A stretch of DNA of 64,000 nucleotides from Salinivirgaceae bacterium (GTDB taxonomy: Bacteria > Bacteroidota > Bacteroidia > Bacteroidales > SZUA-534). The notes under the pieces were generated by a model that saw only the letters and a list, made by a program, of their open reading frames with translations, was not told where the DNA came from and did no database searches. A program made the translations under genes and the position numbers. How positions within the stretch are numbered: position 1 is the stretch's first letter; every line of letters begins with the position of its first letter. This document shows positions 8,235 to 16,487 of this stretch, in pieces. The stretch lies in assembly GCA_017527435.1 (NCBI GenBank), contig JAFXQB010000022.1, positions 122,808 to 186,807 of the forward strand. Direction: 5' to 3'.

Positions 8235-9788
8235 TTATGATTCAACGTTTTCATCGATTGTCGGCAGCCAGATTTCGAAGGTGCTCCCCTCGCCTTTCTG
8301 ACTCGACACTTTGATTTCGCCCTTGCACGAGAGCACAATGGCCTTCACGTAACTCAATCCGAGCCCGAACCCTTTGACAGTGTGCACGTTACCCGTCGGG
8401 TGGCGGTAGAACTTCTCGAACACCTTCTCCTGCGTCTCCTTGTCCATACCTATTCCCTTGTCGCTCACCGAGATAAGCAGGTCGGTGCCAATGTTGCGGG
8501 TGGTGACGGTTATGTCGGGCGGCGTATCGATTGAGTATTTGTTGGCATTGTCCAACAGGTTGTAAATCACATTGATAAAGTGCGATTGGTCGACGCGGGC
8601 AAAATCGTTTTTGGCATTGTTGACAAGTTTGATTGTGCCGCCACGGTGCTCAACCTGAAGGCTGATATTGCTCACCGCCTTCTCAATAAACGGCTGAACG
8701 TGAGTGGGTTGCAAGTTCAGATTAAAGTCTTTCTTGTCGAGCATCGACATTTGCAGCACCGTCTCCACCTGACGGTTCATTCGGCGGTTCTCCTCCTTAA
8801 TAATGCTTGTGAAACGCTGAATTTTCTCGGGGTCGCCAATCACCGACGGCGACGTGATTGAATCGGCAGCCAACTGAATAGTGGCCAGCGGCGTCTTGAA
8901 CTCGTGCGTCATATTGTTCACAAAATCGGTCTTCACTTCCGACGTGCGTTTCTGATCGACCATTGTGCGAATTGTCACCCAAAATGTTATCAATATGATA
9001 GTTGTGAACAAAACCGAGCCCCAGATTGGCAGCATCACCGAACTGTATATCACGTTGCGACGGTCGGGAAAATAGACTGAAAGTTTCTCGTCGTGCTGCG
9101 CGAAATCGTTCGGGAACAGACTTGTCTTGAACGTCCGTTTTTGGCTTTTATAGCCCTTCGATTTCAGATTCTCGTAAGGCACGCCTTTGCTGTCGGTGAC
9201 AGCGAACTCAAACGGAAGGTCGATGCCTGCGTTACGGAACTCGAAGGCCAGAGTGGGCTTAATGGTTGTGAAATCGACGCGCTCGCTGATTGGGCGGTCT
9301 TTGATGTTGAACTCGAAGAGCATCTGCTCCATCAGTTGCTCCATCCCAGCGCGCCCCCAGCCGCCTTGGCCGTCGGGCTGCGTGACCGACGAGTAGGCTT
9401 GGAACGACACATTTCCGCCATCAACCACAGTATCAATCTGATAACTATAAGTTTCGGTATTGCCGTTTCTCTCCTTCTTCATTTTCGAAAGGTCGATGAC
9501 GTGCTCCTTGCTGCGGTTGCCGAAATCGCTCAACGTCATAATGAGCGACTCCTCCTGACGGTTGCGCGCCTTGCCCGCCATTCCCGACATAAAATTCGAA
9601 ATGAAAAAGGCGTTCTGATTGCGCTCGATGCGGAAAGCCGCATTCTGCAAAGCAAAGTTGACGTGCTGCGCAAACTGCTCGTCGCGCACCGAGATGGCCT
9701 TGCGCACCCAGAAAATCTGCACGGCGATGATGCCGAAAAGCGATATTATCATCAGCGCCAGAATGCCCGAAAAACGTTGTCGTTTCAC
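8235..9788 (-). CDS. rprX: sensor histidine kinase, RprX-like
   Basis: I place the start at GTG 9786-9788, giving 517 residues beginning MKRQRFSGIL followed at once by the first membrane segment (ILALMIISLFGIIAVQIFW). The longer ATG reading from 9950 would add 54 residues and would cross the promoter. A periplasmic sensor region follows, then a second membrane segment (SSVMLPIWGSVLFTTIILI), a HisKA H-box (THEFKTPLATIQ), and N, G1 and G2 boxes (NLLDNANKYS, DKGIGMD, GFGLGLSYV). It forms an operon with rprY. The ligand is unknown. Confidence 0.88.
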   Translation of the reverse strand: MKRQRFSGILALMIISLFGIIAVQIFWVRKAISVRDEQFAQHVNFALQNAAFRIERNQNAFFISNFMSGMAGKARNRQEESLIMTLSDFGNRSKEHVIDLSKMKKERNGNTETYSYQIDTVVDGGNVSFQAYSSVTQPDGQGGWGRAGMEQLMEQMLFEFNIKDRPISERVDFTTIKPTLAFEFRNAGIDLPFEFAVTDSKGVPYENLKSKGYKSQKRTFKTSLFPNDFAQHDEKLSVYFPDRRNVIYSSVMLPIWGSVLFTTIILITFWVTIRTMVDQKRTSEVKTDFVNNMTHEFKTPLATIQLAADSITSPSVIGDPEKIQRFTSIIKEENRRMNRQVETVLQMSMLDKKDFNLNLQPTHVQPFIEKAVSNISLQVEHRGGTIKLVNNAKNDFARVDQSHFINVIYNLLDNANKYSIDTPPDITVTTRNIGTDLLISVSDKGIGMDKETQEKVFEKFYRHPTGNVHTVKGFGLGLSYVKAIVLSCKGEIKVSSQKGEGSTFEIWLPTIDENVES

Positions 9789-9845
9789 TGCTTTAGATTT
9801 TTTGTCAAAATTAGTCAAAAGCCGATTTTTTCGGAACCGGCGATG

Positions 9846-9853
9846 CAAATTTA
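9846..9853 (-). promoter_or_regulatory. -7 promoter element of rprXY
   Basis: On the minus strand TAAATTTG matches TAnnTTTG and lies 57 bp upstream of the chosen GTG start of rprX. It faces away from a plus-strand TATATTTG at 9940-9947, with the TTAAC array between them. Confidence 0.5.
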
Positions 9854-9880
9854 TCGTTCCTGCGGCACTTTCCGCACGGT

Positions 9881-9918
9881 TTAACGTTTCGTTAACTCTT
9901 TTTAACCTGTTCTTAACC
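9881..9918. promoter_or_regulatory. four phased TTAAC direct repeats (likely response-regulator site)
   Basis: TTAAC starts at 9881, 9892, 9902 and 9913, with spacings of 11, 10 and 11 bp, that is about one helical turn each. Phased direct repeats are how OmpR/PhoB-family dimers bind DNA. The array lies between two divergent -7 elements beside rprXY, so RprY is the obvious candidate to bind it. Confidence 0.55.
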
Positions 9919-9939
9919 AGCCGGCAGCGAAGTCCGGCG

Positions 9940-9947
9940 TATATTTG
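9940..9947 (+). promoter_or_regulatory. plus-strand -7 element in the rprX-nagZ gap
   Basis: TATATTTG is a full TAnnTTTG match pointing away from rprX toward nagZ. There is no TTG at the usual -33 distance; the last TTAAC repeat ends about 22 bp upstream, which fits an activator-dependent promoter. Confidence 0.45.
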
Positions 9948-9953
9948 CATCGT

Positions 9954-10066
9954 TAATGAAACAGAAATGACTTTTCATAATTTGGTTTTTTATTAGTTGC
10001 TAAAGCAGATTCCCCGTCTGCAATCTTTCGAAACGGTCTTCAACTCCCAATTGAAGGCCGTTTCCA
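9954..10066 (+). ncRNA. candidate small RNA divergent from rprXY
   Basis: The predicted transcript runs from about 7 bp past TATATTTG to a strong hairpin at 10031-10063. It contains a C-rich-loop hairpin (GCAGA 10005-10009, TCTGC 10017-10021, loop TTCCCCG) and a nine-codon reading frame at 9967-9996 (MTFHNLVFY). No annotated gene lies on this strand downstream, and nagZ converges from the other side. A very small peptide gene is the alternative. This rests on motifs only. Confidence 0.35.
10031..10063. terminator. bidirectional hairpin between candidate sRNA and nagZ
   Basis: AAACGGTCTTCAA and TTGAAGGCCGTTT pair over 13 bp around a short loop. It lies 5 bp past the nagZ stop codon on the minus strand and at the end of the candidate plus-strand RNA. 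T runs are weak on both sides. Confidence 0.55.
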
Positions 10067-10067
10067 T

Positions 10068-11174
10068 TTAACGCACGAACAACTTTTTAGCTTCCATAAT
10101 CCGCTGATACGATTGGTCAATCCGCTCTTTGCTGATTTTTCCGTCGCCCACAAGCCTGACAATTATGCTGACAGCATCTTTCACTATATCAGGATTATAT
10201 GTGTCAATATTGTTTGAAAATATCAGCACATCGACTCCGGCATTGATGGCCAGACAAATTGCTTCTTCCAAGCCATAGAACTTGCTGATGGCGTTCATCA
10301 TCATATCGTCGGAAAAGACCAAACCATTGAACTGCAACGAATTGCGCAACATTGAAAGCGTGGCGGCTGAAAGCGTTGCCGGATAAAGGCTGTCGATGGT
10401 GCGGTTGAAAATGTGCGATGTCATTACCGCCGCAGGCAGCGAGTCGCGCAAAAGCAGCCAATAAGGCAGCAATTCGGCGTTTGTCCACGTTTCAGTAACA
10501 TCGGCAAGGCCTAGATGCGTGTCGCTCACCGAGCTGCCGTGGCCGGGAAAATGCTTCAGCGAGCAAAGAACGCCCAGCTTGCTGTGCTCGTCAACAAACC
10601 ACCGTGCGTTGCGCGCAACCACCTCTGCGTCAGCTGAAAACGAGCGTCCGAATTTGCCAATTATCGGGCAATCAGGATTCACATTGACATCAACCGATGG
10701 CGCAAAATTGACGTTGAACCCCATATTGCGGCACGCTTGCGCGATACGGCGAGCATAGAAACGCGTAGAATCCTCATTATCAAGCGTTCCCAAATATTGC
10801 GGCGTAACAGTCGGCTCGAAACCGTACCGCGTTTTCAGTCGCGAAACGTTGCCGCCCTCTTCGTCAACAGCAATGAAAAGCGGTGTTGGTGAAAAACGTT
10901 TCAGGCTGTCGGTCAGACTTTTAAGTTGTGCGGGCGATGTGATGTTGCGCGGGCGGCTTTTCGACGGCGAATCGTACTCAAACAAGATGACGCCGCCAAT
11001 CTGATAGTCGCGCAGCCATTGTGTCACATCGCTCTCAGCCGTTATGGCCGTATCGCGGAAGCCAACCATAAGCATTTGAGCCGCTTTCTGTTCCAATGTC
11101 GGTGCGCCACTCTCCGCCAGCCGGCACGAAGCGAACAAAACCGAAAAAGACAAGAATAAGAAGAAGTGTTTCAT
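10068..11174 (-). CDS. glycoside hydrolase family 3, NagZ-like beta-N-acetylhexosaminidase (lipoprotein)
   Basis: 368 residues, a one-domain GH3 enzyme of normal NagZ length. There is a lipoprotein signal with Cys17 (FASC), so it is envelope-bound rather than cytoplasmic like enterobacterial NagZ. Seen motifs: VDEEGGNV (103-110), the family signature KHFPGHG (207-213) carrying the general acid/base His, and FSDDMMM, where an Asp around 289-290 is the expected nucleophile. Likely role: removing GlcNAc from peptidoglycan fragments or glycans. It is the last gene of an operon with the BamA-like protein (24-bp gap) and the CBS protein. Confidence 0.88.
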   Translation of the reverse strand: MKHFFLFLSFSVLFASCRLAESGAPTLEQKAAQMLMVGFRDTAITAESDVTQWLRDYQIGGVILFEYDSPSKSRPRNITSPAQLKSLTDSLKRFSPTPLFIAVDEEGGNVSRLKTRYGFEPTVTPQYLGTLDNEDSTRFYARRIAQACRNMGFNVNFAPSVDVNVNPDCPIIGKFGRSFSADAEVVARNARWFVDEHSKLGVLCSLKHFPGHGSSVSDTHLGLADVTETWTNAELLPYWLLLRDSLPAAVMTSHIFNRTIDSLYPATLSAATLSMLRNSLQFNGLVFSDDMMMNAISKFYGLEEAICLAINAGVDVLIFSNNIDTYNPDIVKDAVSIIVRLVGDGKISKERIDQSYQRIMEAKKLFVR

Positions 11175-11197
11175 CGTAATATTTTATTTATTATCAA

Positions 11198-12613
11198 TTA
11201 GAACGCTTTTAAAACGTGAACATATACCCCACTCTTTCCCTGACGCGAGAGCGTGCCTTCGAGCCGGAAAACAATATCATAATATGTTATCATATCGAGT
11301 CCGATGCCGGCACTTGTCAACAGTTTGTTTGACAGATAGTTATTGGTTCCTGTGCGAACATCGTCAACATAACCGGCATCGACAAACATATTCAAATAAA
11401 AGCTGTAATGCACCTTGTTGAACTCGTCCCACGACCAGCTGTCAATCTTCTTGATACGCATTGGCACGAGCGCGAACTTTGCGAAAGCGCGGCCCGTAGC
11501 AAACCTCTGACCGTCAATCACATAATACTCAAATCCGCGCAGATAGTCAAGATAGCCCAAAGCCTGCTCGGTGTAGTAAGGCTGCGGCTTGCCGGGCGAA
11601 TATTTGGCCAGACCGCCAAAACCGGCATAGAACCGATGCCCCAAATCGAAATATTTGTAGGCCGACAGTCGTGTGTACCACGAACCATCAAGCTCATTAT
11701 CAAGCAGATTGAGTCCAATTTTTCCAACTTCGAGCGTCACATTGTGACCTTTCAACGGATAAAATTTATAGTCGCGGGTATCCCAATCGAACGTATAAGC
11801 CAGTTTAAAATACTGTGTATTAGACGTTTGAATGCCAAAATAATCAGGATTCAACGCAATTATCGTATCGGCCACATTGGCGTGGGCGTAACCTGCTGTA
11901 AGAATGTGCCTTACGTCGTATTTCGGGCGGAAAGTGTAGAACAGAAACAAATCCTGATTATCAATTACTTGATGCTTGTCGTTGCGGAAATAGAGCGGCT
12001 TGCAGCTGTCGGTGGCATAACGCAACTCATTCTGTCTGTACAACGAAAGTTGAACGGCCAGCCCGTGCTTTTTATCAGCAGTGATATAGGGAAAATCGTA
12101 GAAAATTTGAAACTGCTTTTTGTAGCCCAAACGGAATTTCACTTTCAGCGTTTCGGCTCGACCACGGAAGTTATTGTTTATCAGCATCAAACCATAGTTG
12201 ATGCGCTTCCAGTCGCCATCTTTAAAAAAGGCGCTCAAATTGCGGTCGGCTTGCTCAAAAATGATGTAAGGCCACCAATACCAGCGCTCTTCGAGCATCA
12301 CAAGCACCTGTTTTTCGTGCTCGTTCAGGTCAATCAAACTTATTGTGACATAATTAAATAGCGATGTATTGAGCAGATTCTCCTTTGAGCGCAACAAAAC
12401 AGCATCGGCAGCATCGGCTTGCAGTGTATCTCCTTCAGTGAAAAGCAGTTCGCGCCTGACAATGAACTCTTTTGTTTTCCGGTTGCCGGCAATCATAATG
12501 TCGCGTACAAAAAAATCGGAAGTTATTGCGGAAGAGTCACGTTGCTGCGCATCAGCAGCGAAAAAGCTGATTGTCAGCGCAATAGCAAAGAATATAAAAG
12601 TCAGTCGGCTCAC
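11198..12613 (-). CDS. BamA/Omp85-family outer-membrane barrel protein
   Basis: 471 residues starting with GTG (12611-12613), which shares its first G with the TAG stop of the CBS gene, so translation is coupled. The signal peptide ends near FFAADAQ. One POTRA-like domain (about 30-110, IMIAGNRKTKEFIVRRELLF) is followed by a beta-barrel of about 350 residues rich in aromatic strand ends and closing with HVLKAF. It is much shorter than BamA, with a single POTRA, so it is a specialised Omp85 relative (TamA- or D15-like). The substrate is unknown. Confidence 0.8.
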   Translation of the reverse strand: MSRLTFIFFAIALTISFFAADAQQRDSSAITSDFFVRDIMIAGNRKTKEFIVRRELLFTEGDTLQADAADAVLLRSKENLLNTSLFNYVTISLIDLNEHEKQVLVMLEERWYWWPYIIFEQADRNLSAFFKDGDWKRINYGLMLINNNFRGRAETLKVKFRLGYKKQFQIFYDFPYITADKKHGLAVQLSLYRQNELRYATDSCKPLYFRNDKHQVIDNQDLFLFYTFRPKYDVRHILTAGYAHANVADTIIALNPDYFGIQTSNTQYFKLAYTFDWDTRDYKFYPLKGHNVTLEVGKIGLNLLDNELDGSWYTRLSAYKYFDLGHRFYAGFGGLAKYSPGKPQPYYTEQALGYLDYLRGFEYYVIDGQRFATGRAFAKFALVPMRIKKIDSWSWDEFNKVHYSFYLNMFVDAGYVDDVRTGTNNYLSNKLLTSAGIGLDMITYYDIVFRLEGTLSRQGKSGVYVHVLKAF

Positions 12614-13278
12614 TAAATGCTCAAGAATTTCATAAAGGAATTGTAACGGTCCTCTAGCATCGAATCAAATTCGCGGTCGCTCGAGAATACCTGCACAATT
12701 CGGTAGCTGTAGCGCTCAAATGTCTGAATAACAGGCGAAATATCGGTGCGATTGAATTTGATTGTCACATAAATATTGTCGGTTTTGGAATGGTTCTGCA
12801 CGAACAAGCTGACAATCTTCGTATCGTTGCCTTCAACAATTTGCGAAATTTGGCTCAATGAATAGTCACGCACGCTCATCTCAAGCACAATAATCGCACC
12901 GCGTCCGCCATTTGAAACCATCTGCGCAAGCTCGTGCGAAAGGTCGGGCAAAGTAATGACTCCCAAATATTTATCTTCGACATCAAGAACCGGCAGAACT
13001 GACAGATTATTCTCGGCAAAAGGCTGCAATGCTTCAATAATATGCTGATTATCATATATAAACGGGCGCGTCATCACTCGTATTTGGCTGTCAATAGCAT
13101 CATCGGGATTGTTCATATCGTAAATCTCCTGTTCCGAGACCAACCCCAGATACTCGCTGCCATCAACAACCGGCAGATGCGACACCTTAAACACGTCCAT
13201 CCAATTAAGCGCGTTGGTGCCAGTGTCTGTCTTATGCAGAGCCGGAATCACATCCGATAACAAATCGATAACTATCAT
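12613..13278 (-). CDS. CBS-domain pair protein
   Basis: 221 residues. Two CBS motifs span about residues 1-125 (MDVFKVSHLPVVDG, LSVLPVLDVEDKYLGVI), followed by an ACT-like C-terminal part (RGAIIVLEMSVRDYSLSQI). Such proteins usually sense adenine nucleotides or act as regulatory subunits. It is the first gene of the CBS / BamA-like / GH3 operon, overlapping the next gene by one base. What a cytoplasmic nucleotide sensor does for two envelope proteins is not clear. There is no transporter or enzyme domain attached. Confidence 0.82.
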   Translation of the reverse strand: MIVIDLLSDVIPALHKTDTGTNALNWMDVFKVSHLPVVDGSEYLGLVSEQEIYDMNNPDDAIDSQIRVMTRPFIYDNQHIIEALQPFAENNLSVLPVLDVEDKYLGVITLPDLSHELAQMVSNGGRGAIIVLEMSVRDYSLSQISQIVEGNDTKIVSLFVQNHSKTDNIYVTIKFNRTDISPVIQTFERYSYRIVQVFSSDREFDSMLEDRYNSFMKFLSI

Positions 13279-13471
13279 AGCATAAATTAACTTGTAAATG
13301 TAAGAAAAACTACGAAACCGTAGAGTCTCTCATTTACTAATGGCGCCCTGCGGTCAACGAAACGATGGTTTGCGGGGACAAAGCACCTTTTTTAGTCTGA
13401 AAATCAGTACAGCAAACCGAACGTCCACAACGGAATGCGGTTGTAGTGGCCGATTTCAGTATTGTCAACAA

Positions 13472-13600
13472 CAAAAAAAAGACTTTCAAAGATTGCTTTT
13501 GATGCAAGAAAAAGACTTTCCAAGATTGTTTTATGTCAAGAAAAAGACTTTGCAAGATTGCCTTTGGTGCAAAAAAAAGACTTTACAATATTGTTTTTTG
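13472..13600. repeat. four-copy tandem repeat, about 33 bp period
   Basis: The block AAAAAGACTTT-n-CAAGATTG recurs with its GACTT at 13481, 13514, 13546 and 13579 (spacings 33, 32, 33). Units differ at several positions, so it is a degenerate minisatellite. It lies in the 394-bp gap (13279-13673) between the CBS operon and a lipoprotein gene. The rest of that gap holds only the hairpin at 13621-13661; I see no gene in it. Confidence 0.75.
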
Positions 13601-13620
13601 GATAGAATTCGGACAAAAAA

Positions 13621-13661
13621 AATCAGCCAAAACTGAAGGCAACCAACAGTTTTGGCTGATT
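13621..13661. terminator. bidirectional terminator, lipocalin-like gene
   Basis: AATCAGCCAAAACTG and CAGTTTTGGCTGATT form a perfect 15-bp stem with an 11-nt loop, with A runs on the left and T on the right. On the minus strand it follows the lipoprotein gene ending at 13674. Confidence 0.85.
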
Positions 13662-13673
13662 TTAAAGCAATTA

Positions 13674-14132
13674 TTACTTACGTTTATATATCATTGACAT
13701 TTTCACCTTTACATAGTTCTCGCCAGCCGGTTGCGTTTCGCAAAACTCGCCTTCCTTTAGATCGTAGTAACCCTCTTCATACAAAGTAAGAGTGTTCCCC
13801 GACACTGAAAATTTTATTTTATATTCATCTCCATCCTCGTCATCTATAATCGATAGAGTATTGCCACTTGTTGTGTACTTTCCCGTAACAACATCTATAT
13901 CACCATCATACTCTGTTGTATTAACGCAAGTGCCATCACTTTTGAATTCAAAGATTTCTGATTCACCTTCCTCCCGATCATAAGTTTTTGAGTATTCATT
14001 ACCTTCAATTTTTGTAGAAGTATATTCCCATTTTCCAACGATGCTGTCATCGTCATCATCTTTAGAGCAACTTGTAAAAGCAAATGCTGCTAACACTGTG
14101 GCAATCAAGCCTAAACTAAAAAATCTTTTCAT
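13674..14132 (-). CDS. lipocalin-like lipoprotein
   Basis: 152 residues. The signal ends at TSCSKDDDDD, with lipobox Cys near residue 22 followed by an acidic stretch typical of surface-exported Bacteroidota lipoproteins. The rest (IVGKWEYTS, FEFKSDGTC, YTTSGNTLSI, VSGNTLTLYEE) is the repeated pattern of the small lipocalin-like domains common in this phylum. A -7 box TATGTTTG lies at 14164-14171 and a strong terminator follows. No ligand or partner is known; it stands alone. Confidence 0.75.
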   Translation of the reverse strand: MKRFFSLGLIATVLAAFAFTSCSKDDDDDSIVGKWEYTSTKIEGNEYSKTYDREEGESEIFEFKSDGTCVNTTEYDGDIDVVTGKYTTSGNTLSIIDDEDGDEYKIKFSVSGNTLTLYEEGYYDLKEGEFCETQPAGENYVKVKMSMIYKRK

Positions 14133-14163
14133 TTTTTAATATTTTTATTAGTTAATAATTAAA

Positions 14164-14171
14164 CAAACATA
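14164..14171 (-). promoter_or_regulatory. -7 element of the lipocalin-like gene
   Basis: Minus-strand TATGTTTG matches TAnnTTTG; it is 31 bp before the ATG. A TTG lies 18 bp further upstream, slightly closer than usual. Confidence 0.45.
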
Positions 14172-14173
14172 AC

Positions 14174-14213
14174 AAAAAAAGGAATGCAACAACACTTGCC
14201 ACACTCCTTTTTT
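14174..14213 (-). terminator. htpG terminator
   Basis: On the minus strand AAAAAAGGA and TCCTTTTTT flank a loop, with the T run following; it starts about 18 bp past the htpG stop codon. Confidence 0.5.
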
Positions 14214-14230
14214 CAATACCTAATATTCAA

Positions 14231-16288
14231 TTACTTGCCTTGAAGCAACTCCACGCTGCGGTTCACAAATACGTTCAGGTCCTCGCCTTTCAGCATATTG
14301 TTGGCCAACAGTGCAAGGTCGACAAGTTGTTTTACAAGCGGTGTAGATTTGCCGAACTCTTTCAGTTTTGCGTCCTTCTCATCGCGCAGAGTGTTAATCT
14401 GTTTCTCGACGTCGGCAATTTGGTCCTTCAGAGCCTGCGGAATCTCTTCCTCCTTCTTGTCTATCTTCTGAGCCTCAAGGTCGGCTTTCTGCTTGTTCAA
14501 AGGCTCAATCTTTGTGTCGATTTCAGCCAGAGCCGAGCCCAGCGCATCTTTCTCTGCGTCAAGCACTTTTGAAATCAGCGGGTGAGCCGTGTTCACAACC
14601 AAGTTGAAGTTGTCGGGCATATCGGCGTAGTAGTTCATTCCGCTCAAAGCGGCGGTGTCCTTCATACGGCGCATAAACTCGTTCTGCGTAATCATCAGCG
14701 GTTTGGCGTCGGCGCCAAGGTCTTCGAACTCAACAATGAAGTAACTCTTGTCGGGCGTTACGGCGTTGAAAACCTGAATCAGATTGTTGCGGTCGGCCTC
14801 CTCGATTTTGGCTTGCGGTTGGTCGTCCTTCTGAATCAGACGGCTGATAACATCGGCATCGACGCGGGCGAAACGTGTCTTCTCCAACTTCTGCTCAAGC
14901 GAACCAATAAAGTGCATATCTAACTGACCGTCAAGCATCAGCACATCGTAACCTTTGGCTTTGGCGCTCTCAATGTAGGTGTACTGCGCATCCTTGTCGG
15001 TGGCGTAGAGATAGACTTTTGTGTCGTTCTTGTCGGTTTGGTTCGGCTTGACAAGTGTTTCGTACTCGTCGAGCGTAAAGTATTTACCTTCAATATTTTT
15101 CAGCAGCACAAAGTTCTTTGCGCGCTCATAGAATTTCTCGTCGGTCAGGATTCCGTACTCGATAAAGAGTTTCAGATTGTCCCACTTGCTCTCGAACTGC
15201 GGGCGGTCGTTTTTGAAGATTTCTTCCAGACGGTCGGCCACTTTTTTGGTGATATGGCTCGAAATCTTCTTCACATTCGAGTCGGCCTGCAGGTAACTAC
15301 GCGACACGTTCAGCGGAATGTCGGGCGAGTCGATGACGCCGTGAAGCAAGGTAAGAAACTCTGGCACAATGCCTTCCACGCTGTCGGTTACGAAAACCTG
15401 ATTGCAGTAAAGTTGGATTTTGTTCTTCTGAATCTCGATATTGTTCTTGATTTTCGGAAAATACAGAATACCAGTCAGATTGAACGGATAATCGACGTTC
15501 AGGTGGATATAGAACAGCGGGTCTTCGTGGCCAGGATAAAGTTCGTGATAGAAGTTCATATAGTCTTCATCTTTCAGGTCGGCAGGCTTGCGAGTCCACG
15601 CAGGCGTGGTGTTGTTGATAATCTTATCTTTGTCAGTATCAACCATTTTCTTCTCTTTGTCGCTCCACTCCTGCTCCTTGCCAAACGCAATCTGAACAGG
15701 CAGGAACTTGCAGTATTTGGTCAGCAATTGGTTGATTCGGCTCTCGTCAAGGAACTCTTCGCTGTCGGCATCGATATGCATAACGATATCGGTACCAAAA
15801 TCCTGTTTTTCAGCATCTTCGAGCGTAAACTCAGGACTGCCGTCGCAGCTCCATTTCACGGCTTTCGAGCCTTCCTTGTACGATTTTGTGATAATATCGA
15901 CACGCTCCGAAACCATAAAGGCGCTATAGAATCCCAAGCCAAAGTGGCCGATGATGGCACCGATGTTGTCTTTGTACTTATCGAGAAACTCGCCCGCACT
16001 TGAGAAAGCTATCTGATTGATATACTTATCGATTTCTTCTTCAGTCATTCCAATTCCGTGGTCGGAAACAACAATCGTCTTGTTGCCTTTGTTCACCGAC
16101 ACACGAACGGTTTTGTCGGTCAGTTCGCCCTTATAATCCCCCTTTGCGGCCACGGCAACCATTTTCTGAGTTGCATCGACGGCGTTTGCCACAATCTCAC
16201 GAAGGAAAATCTCGTGGTCGGAATAAAGGAACTTCTTGATTACTGGGAAGATGTTCTCACTTGTAACACCAATTTTACCTGTTTGCAT
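14231..16288 (-). CDS. htpG: molecular chaperone HtpG (Hsp90)
   Basis: 685 residues from ATG 16286-16288 (MQTGKIGVTSENIFP); the longer reading adds 14 residues that do not belong. The GHKL ATPase domain shows LREIVANAVDATQK, SDHGIGMTEEE and IGHFGLGFYSAFM. Middle and C-terminal dimerisation domains follow, and the length is normal for Bacteroidota HtpG. It is a homodimeric ATP-dependent cytosolic chaperone for partly folded clients. It is monocistronic. An inverted repeat (TGTGCCA ... TGGCACA, 16347-16380) lies upstream and might be an operator. Confidence 0.97.
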   Translation of the reverse strand: MQTGKIGVTSENIFPVIKKFLYSDHEIFLREIVANAVDATQKMVAVAAKGDYKGELTDKTVRVSVNKGNKTIVVSDHGIGMTEEEIDKYINQIAFSSAGEFLDKYKDNIGAIIGHFGLGFYSAFMVSERVDIITKSYKEGSKAVKWSCDGSPEFTLEDAEKQDFGTDIVMHIDADSEEFLDESRINQLLTKYCKFLPVQIAFGKEQEWSDKEKKMVDTDKDKIINNTTPAWTRKPADLKDEDYMNFYHELYPGHEDPLFYIHLNVDYPFNLTGILYFPKIKNNIEIQKNKIQLYCNQVFVTDSVEGIVPEFLTLLHGVIDSPDIPLNVSRSYLQADSNVKKISSHITKKVADRLEEIFKNDRPQFESKWDNLKLFIEYGILTDEKFYERAKNFVLLKNIEGKYFTLDEYETLVKPNQTDKNDTKVYLYATDKDAQYTYIESAKAKGYDVLMLDGQLDMHFIGSLEQKLEKTRFARVDADVISRLIQKDDQPQAKIEEADRNNLIQVFNAVTPDKSYFIVEFEDLGADAKPLMITQNEFMRRMKDTAALSGMNYYADMPDNFNLVVNTAHPLISKVLDAEKDALGSALAEIDTKIEPLNKQKADLEAQKIDKKEEEIPQALKDQIADVEKQINTLRDEKDAKLKEFGKSTPLVKQLVDLALLANNMLKGEDLNVFVNRSVELLQGK

Positions 16289-16346
16289 AGTTTTATATTT
16301 TTTAGTTATGAATTTCAATTTTACGCGCATTCAGGTTGTCAAACAC

Positions 16347-16380
16347 TGTGCCACGCGCAACTTTCGGCAACTTTGGCACA
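16347..16380. promoter_or_regulatory. inverted repeat upstream of htpG
   Basis: TGTGCCA (16347-16353) and TGGCACA (16374-16380) are perfect inverted arms around a spacer that itself holds GCAACTT twice. It lies about 60 bp upstream of the HtpG start. It is not a CIRCE element. Its role is a guess. Confidence 0.3.
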
Positions 16381-16487
16381 CCGCGCTGCTGCAGGCTGAC
16401 AAAAGTGCAGACCACAGTCCGTTTTTGAACACAAATAACTACTAATTAACAGATTATACTCTTCAAAAAGATAGACGCGAATTCCGC

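Noticed and set aside
9967..9996. Attenuator leader peptide (MTFHNLVFY)
   Set aside because: No biosynthetic gene follows on that strand and no run of one regulatory amino acid is present; kept only as part of the small-RNA candidate.
13472..13600. Possible CRISPR array (regular spacing of a repeated core)
   Set aside because: The period is only 33 bp in total with no unique spacers of 25 bp or more, units are degenerate, and no cas genes are nearby; it is a tandem repeat.
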